Source: Viola odorata
Lineage: Eukaryota; Streptophyta; Magnoliopsida; Malpighiales; Violaceae
Direction of reading: 5' to 3'
NCBI GenBank assembly: GCA_963691705.1
Contig: OY829544.1
Location: forward strand, 39,949,917 to 40,013,916
DNA: 64,000 nucleotides
Below, in pieces: positions 41,642 through 51,578 of this stretch. The notes beneath the pieces were generated by a model that was given only the letters and a program-made list of their open reading frames with translations, made no database searches and was not told where the DNA came from. Position numbers and translations under genes: made by a program. How positions within the stretch are numbered: position 1 is the stretch's first letter; each line of letters begins with the position of its first letter.

Positions 41642-43973
41642 ATGGCAAAGACTCGCCGTTCTGAGTCAAAATCCATCGATGAGAAGAAAATGGATACCAC
41701 GGTCAGTGTTATTACCACGGAGGCCATTCTCCAGGAGCATTTGGCTACTCACGGTGCCGTTATTCCTGACGGTTGCCAAGCTGTTGTTGCCCCTAGGTCA
41801 GTTCGTTTAAACAGCGTTCTGACCGGCAATCAAAGGGTGTTATATGCCCAGATGTTTCGCTACGGTTTCCGGCTCCCTATCGATTCTTTCGTCAAGGGTT
41901 TGCTTATTGCTGGCAATTTCAATCCTGCCCAGTTAGCCCCAAATGCATATTGCTGTGTTTATGCTTTTTTGGAACTCTGTAGATATAAGGGGATCACTTC
42001 CCCTTCTCTTTTGCTGCTTAGATCCCTTTTTAAATTGATGAAGTGCCGGGGTGTGATAACCATATCGCCTCGCTTTGACGATGATTCTCTCAAGTCTTTT
42101 ACTTGGAAGTTGCTCCATATTGAGTCTTCTGTTGAGGCTTGGAAAAAGGAGTTCTTTCTGATAAATTTTCCTGACGCTCCTGGTCCCGAGTGGCGTTCTG
42201 GGTTTAATCAGGACGTCCAAGATGACGTTTGGAGTCGACCAGGGACACTTCCCGCTCGTGAACAGGGATGGTTAAACACCTTACTCCAACTGGAGATCAG
42301 CGTTCATATTCGACTCACGGCCTGCAGAATGGCCATTCAGGAGTGCGTTAGACGTGAGTATCGCGCTACCTTTCCCTTTCATCACTGATACTAACGCTGA
42401 CGTTATTTTGTGATTTTGTAGCGACGGATCCTGATTATAAACCGGAAAGCGTAAGAAGACGCTTAAGGAGAGCTCATAATAGAGAAGAAAGGGAAAAGCT
42501 CGATTCAGAGGCCACTGATAATCCTTCTGAGCTTCCGGCTACTTCCGCGAATCTCGCTCAAGTATCCTCCTCCTCAGTTGGCGAAGGGGATACCGACATC
42601 CCTGAAGGTGTTCCCATCGTGACCGTTGCTGCTCCCTCGTCTTCTCAGGCTCCTAAGGCCATTGCCAGAGGAAAAAAGAAGAAAAGAACACGGAGTATCG
42701 CCACTCTTACTCCTTCTCCCGACGCTGCGGGTTCTTCTGAGGCACTACCTTCCCTCAACACCGCTACCGTAAGCGTGTTGTGCCTCAATATCTTTCGTTA
42801 TTTGATCTATTTTCCTTTTTTCTCAATTTGTACTCCTTGCAGGAGGCCGTTGTAGTTACTGCTTCCGCTCCTTCAGGCGATATGAATCTCTCTTATGTGC
42901 TGAGGGGTTCCGCGAAGAGGGCCCGGATAGAAGGCGAGGATGAGAACATACCCTTCTCTAACATCGCGGGGGAAGGTGGTTCCGTTAACGTTCCTAATTC
43001 CGTAGTGGTTCCTCCAGGTGGACATTCCGCGGAAGTTTTGGGGGACCTAGGAGGTGCGGACCCCTTTGGTGCTTCGCCCAGTTCCTTTGGTGGGCCTGTG
43101 CATCATTATTCCTCTTCTTTGGGCTATCAAGATGTCTTGCAGGACCTTTCGGGCTATCAGCCTCATGGTACCTTCCTGCCCCCGGGCAGTTCTTCTTCAC
43201 AGGTTCGCGCCCCTGGTCCTCTGGCTTTCGTTCCCTCTAGCGTTCCTTGGCGGCAACGCTATAATGAAGCCGGAACCTCTTTCAATTTTGCGGCGGATCT
43301 TTGTCCATTAAACGGGCTCGGCGAAGTGACCCATCAGGTTGAGTTGTTCGACTTCCGTACCCGTGGTTTGGCAGCCATCGGGGGCGATGGTTCAGATGAG
43401 GTTTCTGCGCTGCTGGCTTCTCAAATTCTGGCCTCATCTGCAGAACGGGAAGCTTTCCTTTCCCTGGCGGAAGATGACCAAGTGAACTCTTTCCGTGCTA
43501 GCCTTTTCTCCAATATGATGAAATTTCACTACTGGGCGGAGGAGGTGAAGCATCAGACTGTTTCCCTCCGTTCTGTTTCGGCGGAGCTGTCCAAGGAGCA
43601 AGATGAAAAGAAAAAGGTGTTGGCAGATCGTTCCAAGATACTGCTGGCTCACCACGAGTTACAGAAACAACATTCCGCTCTGGAAACGGCTTTGTCAGAG
43701 GAACAGGCCAAAGTGACTGCTTTGGAGAGTGAGAAGTCCTCTTTAGAAAAGGAGAAGGCAGCTTTGGCGGATGAGTCAGTTGATATGGGCTGGTGGCATG
43801 CTGAACAGACCGCCCGTGTTCTAGTTAAGTGTTTCGAAGAAATTCATGGGGTGGATGCGTACAAGGGCGAAGATGTCGCGAAAGCCTTTCTACAAAGTTC
43901 TGCCCATATCAACGAGGCAGGCTATCGCCAAGCCAAGGCAGCGGGCTGGAAGCGAAAAGACCCCGAGAGCTGA
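41642..43973 (+). CDS. Antisense gene B: intact PF04195-like protein with NLS and coiled coil, 729 aa
   Basis: Exons are 41642-42353, 42422-42768 and 42843-43973. Both introns are GT-AG, splicing keeps one open frame, and the exon structure matches the decayed copy at 5052-7418. Residues about 50-235 form the domain resembling Pfam PF04195 (putative gypsy type transposon): YAQMFRYGFRLPI, NAYCCVYAFLELC, ITISPRFDDDS. A basic GKKKKRTRS at residues 321-329 looks like a nuclear localisation signal. Residues about 584-665 are a long coiled coil, followed by GWW (669-671) and a helical tail. It is encoded opposite to gag-pol with its own promoter. Antisense genes of this kind are known in Tat-lineage elements, but their biochemical role is not established. 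A DNA- or RNA-binding nuclear role is inference from the basic motif and coiled coil. Confidence 0.75.
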
Positions 43974-44527
43974 TGTGTCGCGATATTTTGCCGTTCCCTC
44001 CAGCGATCAAATATCGCTTGGCTTTTGTCTTTTGCCTTTGCAGCATAAATATTTTGAACAGTGAATCTTTGTAAATCCTTGAGATGCCTTTAATATTTCT
44101 AGACAATCCCTTTATCGGTGTTCCTCTTTTATTTTTCTCATCGCGAGACTTCTCTCGTCACTGAGGTTGCCTTATCCTCAAGGTGCGTTTACTTTCTTGA
44201 GCAGATCCTTGGTATTTATACCAAGATGACCAAGATCTATGTCGGTTTGGCCTTTCGATAAGCCTATCGGTATCATGACCACCGCTCCTTCCGCTGCTCA
44301 GAAGTATTCTGCACATTTCTAATTGTAGATCGTCAATAACAAAATGAGATTTGAGAGACAGTGATTACCCGTAGGAGCCTGTTTGCTGCCATCATTGGGC
44401 TTTATCACGGAACCCGTTTCGAATCGCGTTGTCCCTCGGCTCTATACTTCGCCAGGGATTACTCATCCGGTTACTAGCTGGAATTACGCGATCCTTCACG
44501 TTTCCCTTATCTCTCGTTCGGCCTTTC

Positions 44528-44970
44528 TAAGTGCCTCATCTCATGAGCTGTCGGATCTGGACGGCTATCACAAGGCTAGGGAATTTTCACTTTTATAGGC
44601 GTTGTCCTCTCGTTTAGAACCGTGTCCTTACTTAATGGTTTAGCTGCACCAGCCCAACCGTTAAGATAGGATTCTTGTTTCTAAACAGAGTTTCTAACTC
44701 TTTGGGGCGTGTCTTGTTTTGATGTACCGTCTCCACGAGATCGGTTATCATTAAAGAACTTTTCACTCCCAAAGATACCGGGCAGTGCCCTCACTTAGTG
44801 AGCCATCTGATCAAGATCGGTCATCACAAGGATAGGACTTTTCACCCCCGGGGGCGTCAAGGATCTTTCAATCCGACGCTAATCAAGGATACACTGGGGT
44901 CGTGCCCTCACTTAGTGGGCCATCTGATCAAGACCGACCATCACAAGGATAGGACTTTTCACTCCCAGGG
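44528..44970 (+). repeat. Tandem repeats between the convergent gene ends (element 2)
   Basis: Units start near 44528, 44622, 44707, 44785 and 44904. The last two are best preserved (CCTCACTTAGTGAGCCATC, then CACAAGGATAGGACTTTTCAC). They match the array at 7986-8435 in position and sequence. The 43974-44527 flank holds no ORF. Confidence 0.75.
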
Positions 44971-45076
44971 TACCCCCCTTTTTATCTGCACAAAAGCAAC
45001 CACAAACCCACGAAAACTCTCCTATTGAGCGTTAGCCACGGTTAGGGTCGTTATAATCCAAATAGTGCAGATAAAA

Positions 45077-48000
45077 TTAAACTCTAGGATAATATAACTT
45101 CAAACGAGCGATATTCCAGGAGTTGGATAAGGGTGTACCGTCAAGTGTCTCCAGGCGATAGGCCCCTCTTCCGACAACGTGGGTTACGCGATACGGTCCT
45201 TCCCAGTTAGGACTAAGCTTTCCCATACGTTGTCCGGTTGCTCGCCTGTCTCGGAGCACCAGGTCACCGTTTTTCAACAATCGCTCTTTGACCTGCCTGT
45301 TATGATAACGGGCCATTTTTCTTTTGTAGTGTTGCGTTTTCAGTAGGACTTCTTCTCGAACCTCTGGTAACGCGTCCAGTTTAGCACGTAACCGTTCCTC
45401 ATTTCGTTCCTCACGAAAGTGAGCCACCCGTAGGCTCATGGCCCCAATTTCCACTGGCGTAACGGCTTCAGTTCCAAAAGCCAACGCGAAAGGCGTTTCT
45501 CCAGTGCTAACTTTTTCGGTCATGCGGTATGCCCACATCACGTATGGCAATTCATCAGCCCACTTCTTCTTAGACCCCTCTATGTTTTTCTTAATACCGC
45601 TGAGGATGCTCCTATTAGTTACCTCTGCCTGTCCGTTGGTTTGTGGGTGAGCCACGGAAGAGAATCTCTGCTCAATCCCGAATTCTGAACATTGGTCTTT
45701 GAAGAATTGGCTGGTGAACTGGGTTCCGTTATCGCTGACAAGGATACGAGGTACCCCGAATCTTATGATAACTTGATGTTTGAAAAAACGCCATGTTTTT
45801 TCTGCCGTGATTGTGGCAACCGCTTCAGCTTCCGCCCACTTTGTAAAATAGTCCACAGCCACTATCACAAATTTCAGTTGGGACCTTGCCTTTGGAAATG
45901 GACCCAGGATGTCAATCCCCCATTTGGCAAAAGGGCAAGGGGCGATGATTTCCGATATTTCCGTGGCCGGACGTCGAGGAATTTTAGCAAATTCCTGACA
46001 TTTGGGGCAAGCTTGTACATAATTGTGGCAATCCCTTCGTATGGTGGGCCAGTAGAATCCTGATCTGAAAACTTGTGCCGCCATGGTGCCGCCTGACGCG
46101 TGCATTCCGCATATCCCTTCGTGGATTTCGCGTAAGGTGTGAAGGCCCTCTTGTTCGGTTATACATTTGGCGGCGGGGTGAGAAAAACATCTTCGAATTA
46201 GATCCCCGTTATAGTACGTGCAACGAGCAGCCTGTCTTAATACTTTCATCTTTTCAGCGTTACCGTCAGGCAGCTCTTCGTGCATCAGGTATTTTATTAC
46301 TGGGATCCGCCAATCATTCTCGAGCTCATTCACACACAAAGAGGCTTGTTCCTCCATGAAGGACGGCACCAATAGCTCACGATAATACACATCTTTAGGT
46401 ATGGATGCTTCAGGATTCGCGGCCAGCTTGGCAAGGTAATCGGCTTCAGCGTTTTCCTCTCGGGGAACGTGCTCGAAGCTGACTTGCATGCCCTCTTTTT
46501 TTATTTCCACTAGTTCTCGCGTTACCTTAGAGAGGTATTGCACCATAATAGGTTCTCGAGCCTGAGAGTGTCTTGAGACCTGGTCAATTATCAGTTTGGA
46601 GTCTCCACAAATTTTTAGACGCAGATCTCCTGTTTGGCCGGTATCGCGCCTTCCCTTTGAAGAAAACTCTCTTCCTATTCTGAGTCCAGCTAGCAACGCC
46701 TCATATTCGGCTGCGTTATTGGACAAAGGCTGCAAGATTCGAATAGCATACCGTATATGCATATCGTGCGGCCCGTTTATGAAGACTCCGGCCCCCGCCA
46801 GTTCTTGGTTTTTGGCTCCGTCCACATGAACGATCCAAAGATCCGTATATGTTTCTGGGAATGGGAGATCCATATCGTTCCATTCCGCTTCAGGTACACC
46901 ACTCAAAGGGTCCTCTGTGAAAGTACACTCTGCTATAAAATCAGCAAGGACCTGAGCCTTTACGGATGGCCGGGACTGGTACCTCAAACCATATTGTTCG
47001 AGTTCTAGGGCCCAGATCAGCATTCTTCCTGAAGATTCAGGCTTTCGAAATATCCTCTTCAAGGGTTGGTCTGTAAGTACAACGATAGGATAAGACTGGA
47101 AGTATCGGTCCATCTTGCGGGCGGCTTGTATAAGGGCGAACGCTATTTTCTCGATACGAGCATATCGCAGTTCCGCGTCCTTTAAGACATGACTCACGAA
47201 GTAAACTGGGCGATGAGTGTGGTTATCGTCACGAACAAGGACGGCGCTGACCACTTCGTCTGCCGCACTCAAGTATAAGTATAGGGTATCGCCGGACTCG
47301 GGCCTTGTCAATAATAAATCAGATGATAAATAGTCCTTTAAGTCCACAAATGCTTGCTCACATTCTGGGGTCCACCCAAACGTGGCTTTCCGTCGTATGA
47401 CTTTGAAAAAAGGGAGGCACTTTTCTCCTTGCTTGGAGACGAATCGTCCTAGAGCGATAACGCGCCCCGTTAGCCTTTGCACTTCTTTAACGGTTCTCGG
47501 CGATATCATATCATGTATAGCTTTAACCTTAGAAGGATTAGGCTGGATACCCTTCTGGCTAACTACGTAGCCCAAGAACTTACCCGTCTGGAATGCAAAC
47601 ATGCACTTCCGGGGGTTTAGCTTCATGCGATACCTTTTCATCACATCAAAAACTTCCTTTAGATCCTGCAGGTGATCCTGAAAATTCGCACTCTTCACCA
47701 GTATGTCGTCAACATATGCTTCCACATTTCTCCCTATTTGTTCCTCAAAAATCTTATTTGCCATTCGCTGAAACGTGGCCCCCGCGTTCTTTAGTCCAAA
47801 TGGCATCGCTGTGTAGCAATACGTGGCTTTAGGAGTAAGGAAGGCGGTCTTCTCCTCATCCTCTAGGGCCATGGGGATTTGATGATATCCGGAATTGGCG
47901 TCCAATGAGCTTAGATATGCGTATCCAGCGGTTTGATCAACCAACTGATCTATGCGAGGAAGCGGGTAGCAATCCTTAGGACAAGCGTCGTTCAAGTCGG

Positions 48001-50998
48001 TGAAGTCAATGCACATACGCCAGTCTCCATTGGGTTTAGGAACAAGAACCGGGTTGGCTAACCAAGTGGGATACTGTACTTCGCGAATGAAACCCGCGTC
48101 AAGGAGCTTTACAACCTCCTTTTCCACAGCCGACACTTTTTCGGTGGAGAACGCCCGTCGTTTTTGCTGAACTGGCTTGACGTCAGGGTCAACGTTAAGC
48201 CTGTGCTCGGCTATTTCTCGTGATATACCTGGCGTATCGGCGGGCTTCCATGCGAAATTTCCTTGGCATTTGTTCAACAGCCGTGCCAGTTGAAGATTTT
48301 CCGCTGGGCTGAGCTTATCGCTGACCAGGAAGCTGGCTCCCTCTTTGCCTATCACTGATACGGGTACCATCTTGTCAAGGGGTTGAGCGCGCTTTTCATC
48401 ACCCTGCTCGTAGGGGTCTGCCGCTATACACACGTATCTATCGCAGCTTGTCTGGGTCATGAGCGAATAGCATTCTGCCGCCAGTTTCTGATCACCTTTT
48501 ATCGATACCACCCCGTCCCAGGAGGGGTATTTCATCTTTAGATGTTTTTGTGATATCGCCGCTCCAAAGCGATTGAGGAAAGGCCGTCCGAGTATGACGT
48601 TATAGGGCAGATTCAGATCCACAACAAGGAACAACAAATTCTCTGACCGTTTGTAAGTGTCTTCTCGGAAGTATACGGGTAAGGTGATTACTCCCGTAAC
48701 AGGGATAGGGGTCCCATCCACTCCGACTATGGGTCTCTTACTAGGCGTTAACTCATCGTGGGGGCGTTTCATGAGGTTGTAAGCTTCCAGCGAAAAAAGG
48801 TTCACGGCACTCCCGTTGTCCACAAGAGTCCTTCTTATACCATGACTGGCGATGACAGGTGTGACTACCAAGGCGTCATTATGGGGGTAGATAACGCCTT
48901 TTTCATCCTCTTCTGAAAAGGATAAGATCATGCGATCAAGTATGTCTATCGCTCCACCTTTCTTTGTCATGCCGTCTCGCTTACGCTTTTCCCCTTTCGC
49001 CACCATCGACTGTTCTGATTCATCTGCGTAGGGGATCCCTCCCGCTATGATATTGATTATGGGGATGTCGTCACCATCTATCGCGAAGGTTTCCACACCC
49101 TTTCCTTTGGGAGCGTTATCCGGCTGTGGGACTGGAGGGGGCCTTGGTCGTTCGTCTGCCGCTCTTCTTATCGGATTGTTTCGGGCATCTTCCCTTACTT
49201 GAGTCGCAAATTCTCCCAGATATCCTTCCTCCACCAAGCGTTCTATCGCCCACTTTAATTCTCTGCAAGCCTCTGTGGAATGTCCTCTGGCTTTATGGAA
49301 TTTACAGTAAGCGTTTTCTCTTCTGCCTAAAAGCACTCCAGGTTTCGTGGGTGCAGGATAACGGATAGGAAGATCTCGCTGTTCCGCTATCGCCAAGATC
49401 TCCGCTCTTGGTACATTCAAGGAGGGAAAATCCGGATCATACGCCCGATTTTTGTTAGCGTTCCCTTGACGCTGATGAGGGGAACTACCTTGTTTTCCTT
49501 TCGAGGAATTTCCTTTTTGCTTATCGTAGGTCTTTGGGATGTAATCTTTCCGTCGAGGGTAATCATCAGTGTAATGATCGTCAACCAGAGGATTTGCGGG
49601 AGCGGCAGGGATGTGAGGTGCCCCAGGCGGCATATTAAATGTTCTATTTCTATTTTCTTCTTCTTCCATTTTCGCATAATTATGGGCTTTAAGTCTTAGT
49701 GCGTCCAAGGATATTGGAGGATCCACCATCAGTGCATCTTTCAGTTTTCCATAATGGCAGTTTCTTTTCAGAGCTTCTATGGCGAAATCAACGGTAACGC
49801 CCGGCGTTAATGACATTTCCAGATCGAATCGGCTGAGGAATTCTTTCAATGTCTCTTGGGGCTTCCGCTGTATGTCAAATAACGTTGCGGCAGATTTCCG
49901 AATTGGAATTGCTGTACTAAATCTGCTCCGAAATTTGGATTCCAACTGTGCGAAGTTACTAATGGATCCGCCAGGAAGACCTTCAAACCAAAGACGAGCA
50001 ACTCCCGATAAGGTCATAACAAATATCTGACATAAAGCCGCATCACTGTGGGTTTGAAACTGGACGAAATCCTTCACTTTGCTGATGTGCGAAATAGGAT
50101 CTTTAGTACCATCATAAGTATCAGCGGGAAGCTTCACTCGCCTGCTGACCCTGTGACGTCTTATACGACGACTGAAAGGGTGACCTGAGGTATCATCAAG
50201 AATCTCACGCGCATGACGTGGGGGAGATATGTCTCCTTGTCGCCCTCCTTCCCTTGGTTCAGGTATATGATGTAGCCTGGGAGACCGACTGCGACTCCTG
50301 GGAGAACGACTTCGATATCTTCTGCTACTGGATCTTTCACTGTATACGGGAGATGAACTCCTGTTTGTTCCTTCCCTCCGTCCGGCCCAACGGTTCCTCA
50401 ACGCCTCAAGCTGCCTGTCTTCCTGCAGAAGAAGTCTTTGCGGCATTTGTGGTACATAAGCCTCTACTCCTCCTTGAGTGAGCTGTACGTGACCAACCAG
50501 GGGATTTCCTGCGGATAAAGGCACTTGGGGGTTCTCTGGAAACAACGGGGGCAAAGGTCGATCAACAACAATAGATGGTGTGAACATGACGCGAGGAGGA
50601 ACGCTAGATCCAGAAGCACCAGGCGTGACTCTAGTGGCCATTTCAGTCAAATATTCCAAGCGGGAACGAAGGGCCGCTATTTCCATAGCAAAGGGATTTT
50701 CATTGTTAAGCACAGATCCTTCCAAAAGAGGAGTATAAAGATCAGATCCCACCGTCTGTGATGAAGAAATGACCGTCTGTGAGGAGATAGATCCTCCGGC
50801 GATCCCGACCGAGAGGTCCAGAGGTCCCGAGATAGTTGATTGTGTCGTCATAGAGAGGTCAGCAGTAGCAAAAGGAAATAACCGCCTGCGATTTGAGAAA
50901 GGAATATTGGAAAATGTAGACCGGTCTGGCTCCGATCTGGCTGTCATAACCGTTCCGATCTCCCAACTAAATAGAGCTTGGCTATTAAGGACGCTCAC
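45077..50998 (-). CDS. Intact Gag-Pol polyprotein of the Tat-lineage element, 1973 aa
   Basis: One open frame encodes all replication enzymes. Gag core is about residues 285-450, preceded by an Arg/Ser run at 222-241. The zinc knuckle is C565-H568-H573-C578. Protease is around D727-N-G-S730. Reverse transcriptase is about 915-1165 with YVDD at 1095-1098. RNase H is about 1205-1360. A second archaeal-type RNase H is about 1385-1525 with D1393, E1431 or E1433, D1466 and D1520. Integrase has zinc ligands H1626, H1633, C1664 and C1667 and the catalytic triad D1696, D1756, E1792 (35 residues between the last two). A GPY motif is at 1934-1936, with no chromodomain. The two RNase H domains are the Tat hallmark. 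Gag and Pol share one frame, so no frameshift is needed for Pol. With near-identical LTRs this copy may still be active. Confidence 0.95.
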   Translation of the reverse strand: MSVLNSQALFSWEIGTVMTARSEPDRSTFSNIPFSNRRRLFPFATADLSMTTQSTISGPLDLSVGIAGGSISSQTVISSSQTVGSDLYTPLLEGSVLNNENPFAMEIAALRSRLEYLTEMATRVTPGASGSSVPPRVMFTPSIVVDRPLPPLFPENPQVPLSAGNPLVGHVQLTQGGVEAYVPQMPQRLLLQEDRQLEALRNRWAGRREGTNRSSSPVYSERSSSRRYRSRSPRSRSRSPRLHHIPEPREGGRQGDISPPRHAREILDDTSGHPFSRRIRRHRVSRRVKLPADTYDGTKDPISHISKVKDFVQFQTHSDAALCQIFVMTLSGVARLWFEGLPGGSISNFAQLESKFRSRFSTAIPIRKSAATLFDIQRKPQETLKEFLSRFDLEMSLTPGVTVDFAIEALKRNCHYGKLKDALMVDPPISLDALRLKAHNYAKMEEEENRNRTFNMPPGAPHIPAAPANPLVDDHYTDDYPRRKDYIPKTYDKQKGNSSKGKQGSSPHQRQGNANKNRAYDPDFPSLNVPRAEILAIAEQRDLPIRYPAPTKPGVLLGRRENAYCKFHKARGHSTEACRELKWAIERLVEEGYLGEFATQVREDARNNPIRRAADERPRPPPVPQPDNAPKGKGVETFAIDGDDIPIINIIAGGIPYADESEQSMVAKGEKRKRDGMTKKGGAIDILDRMILSFSEEDEKGVIYPHNDALVVTPVIASHGIRRTLVDNGSAVNLFSLEAYNLMKRPHDELTPSKRPIVGVDGTPIPVTGVITLPVYFREDTYKRSENLLFLVVDLNLPYNVILGRPFLNRFGAAISQKHLKMKYPSWDGVVSIKGDQKLAAECYSLMTQTSCDRYVCIAADPYEQGDEKRAQPLDKMVPVSVIGKEGASFLVSDKLSPAENLQLARLLNKCQGNFAWKPADTPGISREIAEHRLNVDPDVKPVQQKRRAFSTEKVSAVEKEVVKLLDAGFIREVQYPTWLANPVLVPKPNGDWRMCIDFTDLNDACPKDCYPLPRIDQLVDQTAGYAYLSSLDANSGYHQIPMALEDEEKTAFLTPKATYCYTAMPFGLKNAGATFQRMANKIFEEQIGRNVEAYVDDILVKSANFQDHLQDLKEVFDVMKRYRMKLNPRKCMFAFQTGKFLGYVVSQKGIQPNPSKVKAIHDMISPRTVKEVQRLTGRVIALGRFVSKQGEKCLPFFKVIRRKATFGWTPECEQAFVDLKDYLSSDLLLTRPESGDTLYLYLSAADEVVSAVLVRDDNHTHRPVYFVSHVLKDAELRYARIEKIAFALIQAARKMDRYFQSYPIVVLTDQPLKRIFRKPESSGRMLIWALELEQYGLRYQSRPSVKAQVLADFIAECTFTEDPLSGVPEAEWNDMDLPFPETYTDLWIVHVDGAKNQELAGAGVFINGPHDMHIRYAIRILQPLSNNAAEYEALLAGLRIGREFSSKGRRDTGQTGDLRLKICGDSKLIIDQVSRHSQAREPIMVQYLSKVTRELVEIKKEGMQVSFEHVPREENAEADYLAKLAANPEASIPKDVYYRELLVPSFMEEQASLCVNELENDWRIPVIKYLMHEELPDGNAEKMKVLRQAARCTYYNGDLIRRCFSHPAAKCITEQEGLHTLREIHEGICGMHASGGTMAAQVFRSGFYWPTIRRDCHNYVQACPKCQEFAKIPRRPATEISEIIAPCPFAKWGIDILGPFPKARSQLKFVIVAVDYFTKWAEAEAVATITAEKTWRFFKHQVIIRFGVPRILVSDNGTQFTSQFFKDQCSEFGIEQRFSSVAHPQTNGQAEVTNRSILSGIKKNIEGSKKKWADELPYVMWAYRMTEKVSTGETPFALAFGTEAVTPVEIGAMSLRVAHFREERNEERLRAKLDALPEVREEVLLKTQHYKRKMARYHNRQVKERLLKNGDLVLRDRRATGQRMGKLSPNWEGPYRVTHVVGRGAYRLETLDGTPLSNSWNIARLKLYYPRV

Positions 50999-51011
50999 TT
51001 AATACACCAAA

Positions 51012-51030
51012 GCTCTCAACGAAAGCACCA
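51012..51030 (-). other. Primer binding site of element 2
   Basis: On the minus strand, TGGTGCTTTCGTTGAGAGC two bases after the 5' LTR. It differs from the PBS of element 1 and the non-autonomous element at one position. Confidence 0.65.
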
Positions 51031-51032
51031 TT

Positions 51033-51573
51033 TGATAAGATCCGAGATCTCTTCGGGTCGGAAACGGTTGCTACAGCTAGTCGGAGGGGAAGCGATCGGC
51101 GTCGGAGGTACCTGCAAAGCGCCGGAGGGGGACTCCGACGTAGACACTCCGATGTTTAAGTCAGTTCGGGTTTTCAGAATGGTAGAGGTTCTCCAAGATG
51201 ATCTCGATCTTACCTTCTGTTTGGAAAGATGGGGGTGTTTATAGGCCGAAGTTGGCGATACCTGACAGCGATAAGGGTGCAGCGATAAGCATCGTCCGAA
51301 GATATCGCTTCCAGCGATAATAGGTAAGCCATCGCGGGCGATCATCACGTAAGGCCTATCAGGAGCGACATCCTCTCCGTTCCCCTAGGATGGGATGACG
51401 CCGTGCGCGTAAAGATGCATGAGATCCCCCCCCCCCCCGCTGAAGTCGACCATCCTAGGAAACGTCCGCCGGCCCGGGCGATAGGTTGGTTTTTCAGGGA
51501 AGCGTATAGAAACTCGTCAAGGATAGATGCCGTAGCTACAATATTGCCGTCAGGAGCAATCCAATTGTTATCA
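51033..51573 (-). repeat. 5' LTR of element 2 (541 bp)
   Basis: It differs from the 3' LTR by three substitutions and by 13 instead of 9 C in the tract at 51426-51438. TATAAACACC here replaces TATAAATACC of the 3' LTR (minus strand near 51240), so one of the substitutions touches the TATA region. The flanking TATTA duplication is intact. Confidence 0.95.
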
Positions 51574-51578
51574 TATTA

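Larger units (their letters stand above)
35492..51573 (-). mobile_element. Complete Ty3/gypsy Tat-lineage LTR retrotransposon (element 2), 16.1 kb
   Basis: LTRs of 537 bp (35492-36028) and 541 bp (51033-51573) flank it, with a TATTA target duplication at 35487-35491 and 51574-51578. Minus-strand order: 5' LTR, PBS, a single open Gag-Pol frame, a junction repeat array, four plus-strand genes, PPT region, 3' LTR. The LTRs differ by three substitutions and a C-tract length change, so the insertion is recent. Of its genes only antisense gene A carries a visible frameshift. Confidence 0.95.

Noticed and set aside
36946..43973. Antisense genes as ordinary host genes captured by the element
   Set aside because: The same four genes occur at the same place in a second, diverged element, and the A/B domain resembles a known retroelement-associated family. 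They are element genes, not a recent capture.
45077..50998. DNGS instead of D-T/S-G in the protease as a defect
   Set aside because: Both Tat elements and the unrelated chromovirus fragment here have DNGS. I recall it as common in plant Ty3/gypsy proteases, so it is not a loss of function.
45438..51002. Many plus-strand frames of 60-120 codons opposite gag-pol
   Set aside because: They mirror the long minus-strand frame, have no promoters and no shared start context, and are not separate genes.
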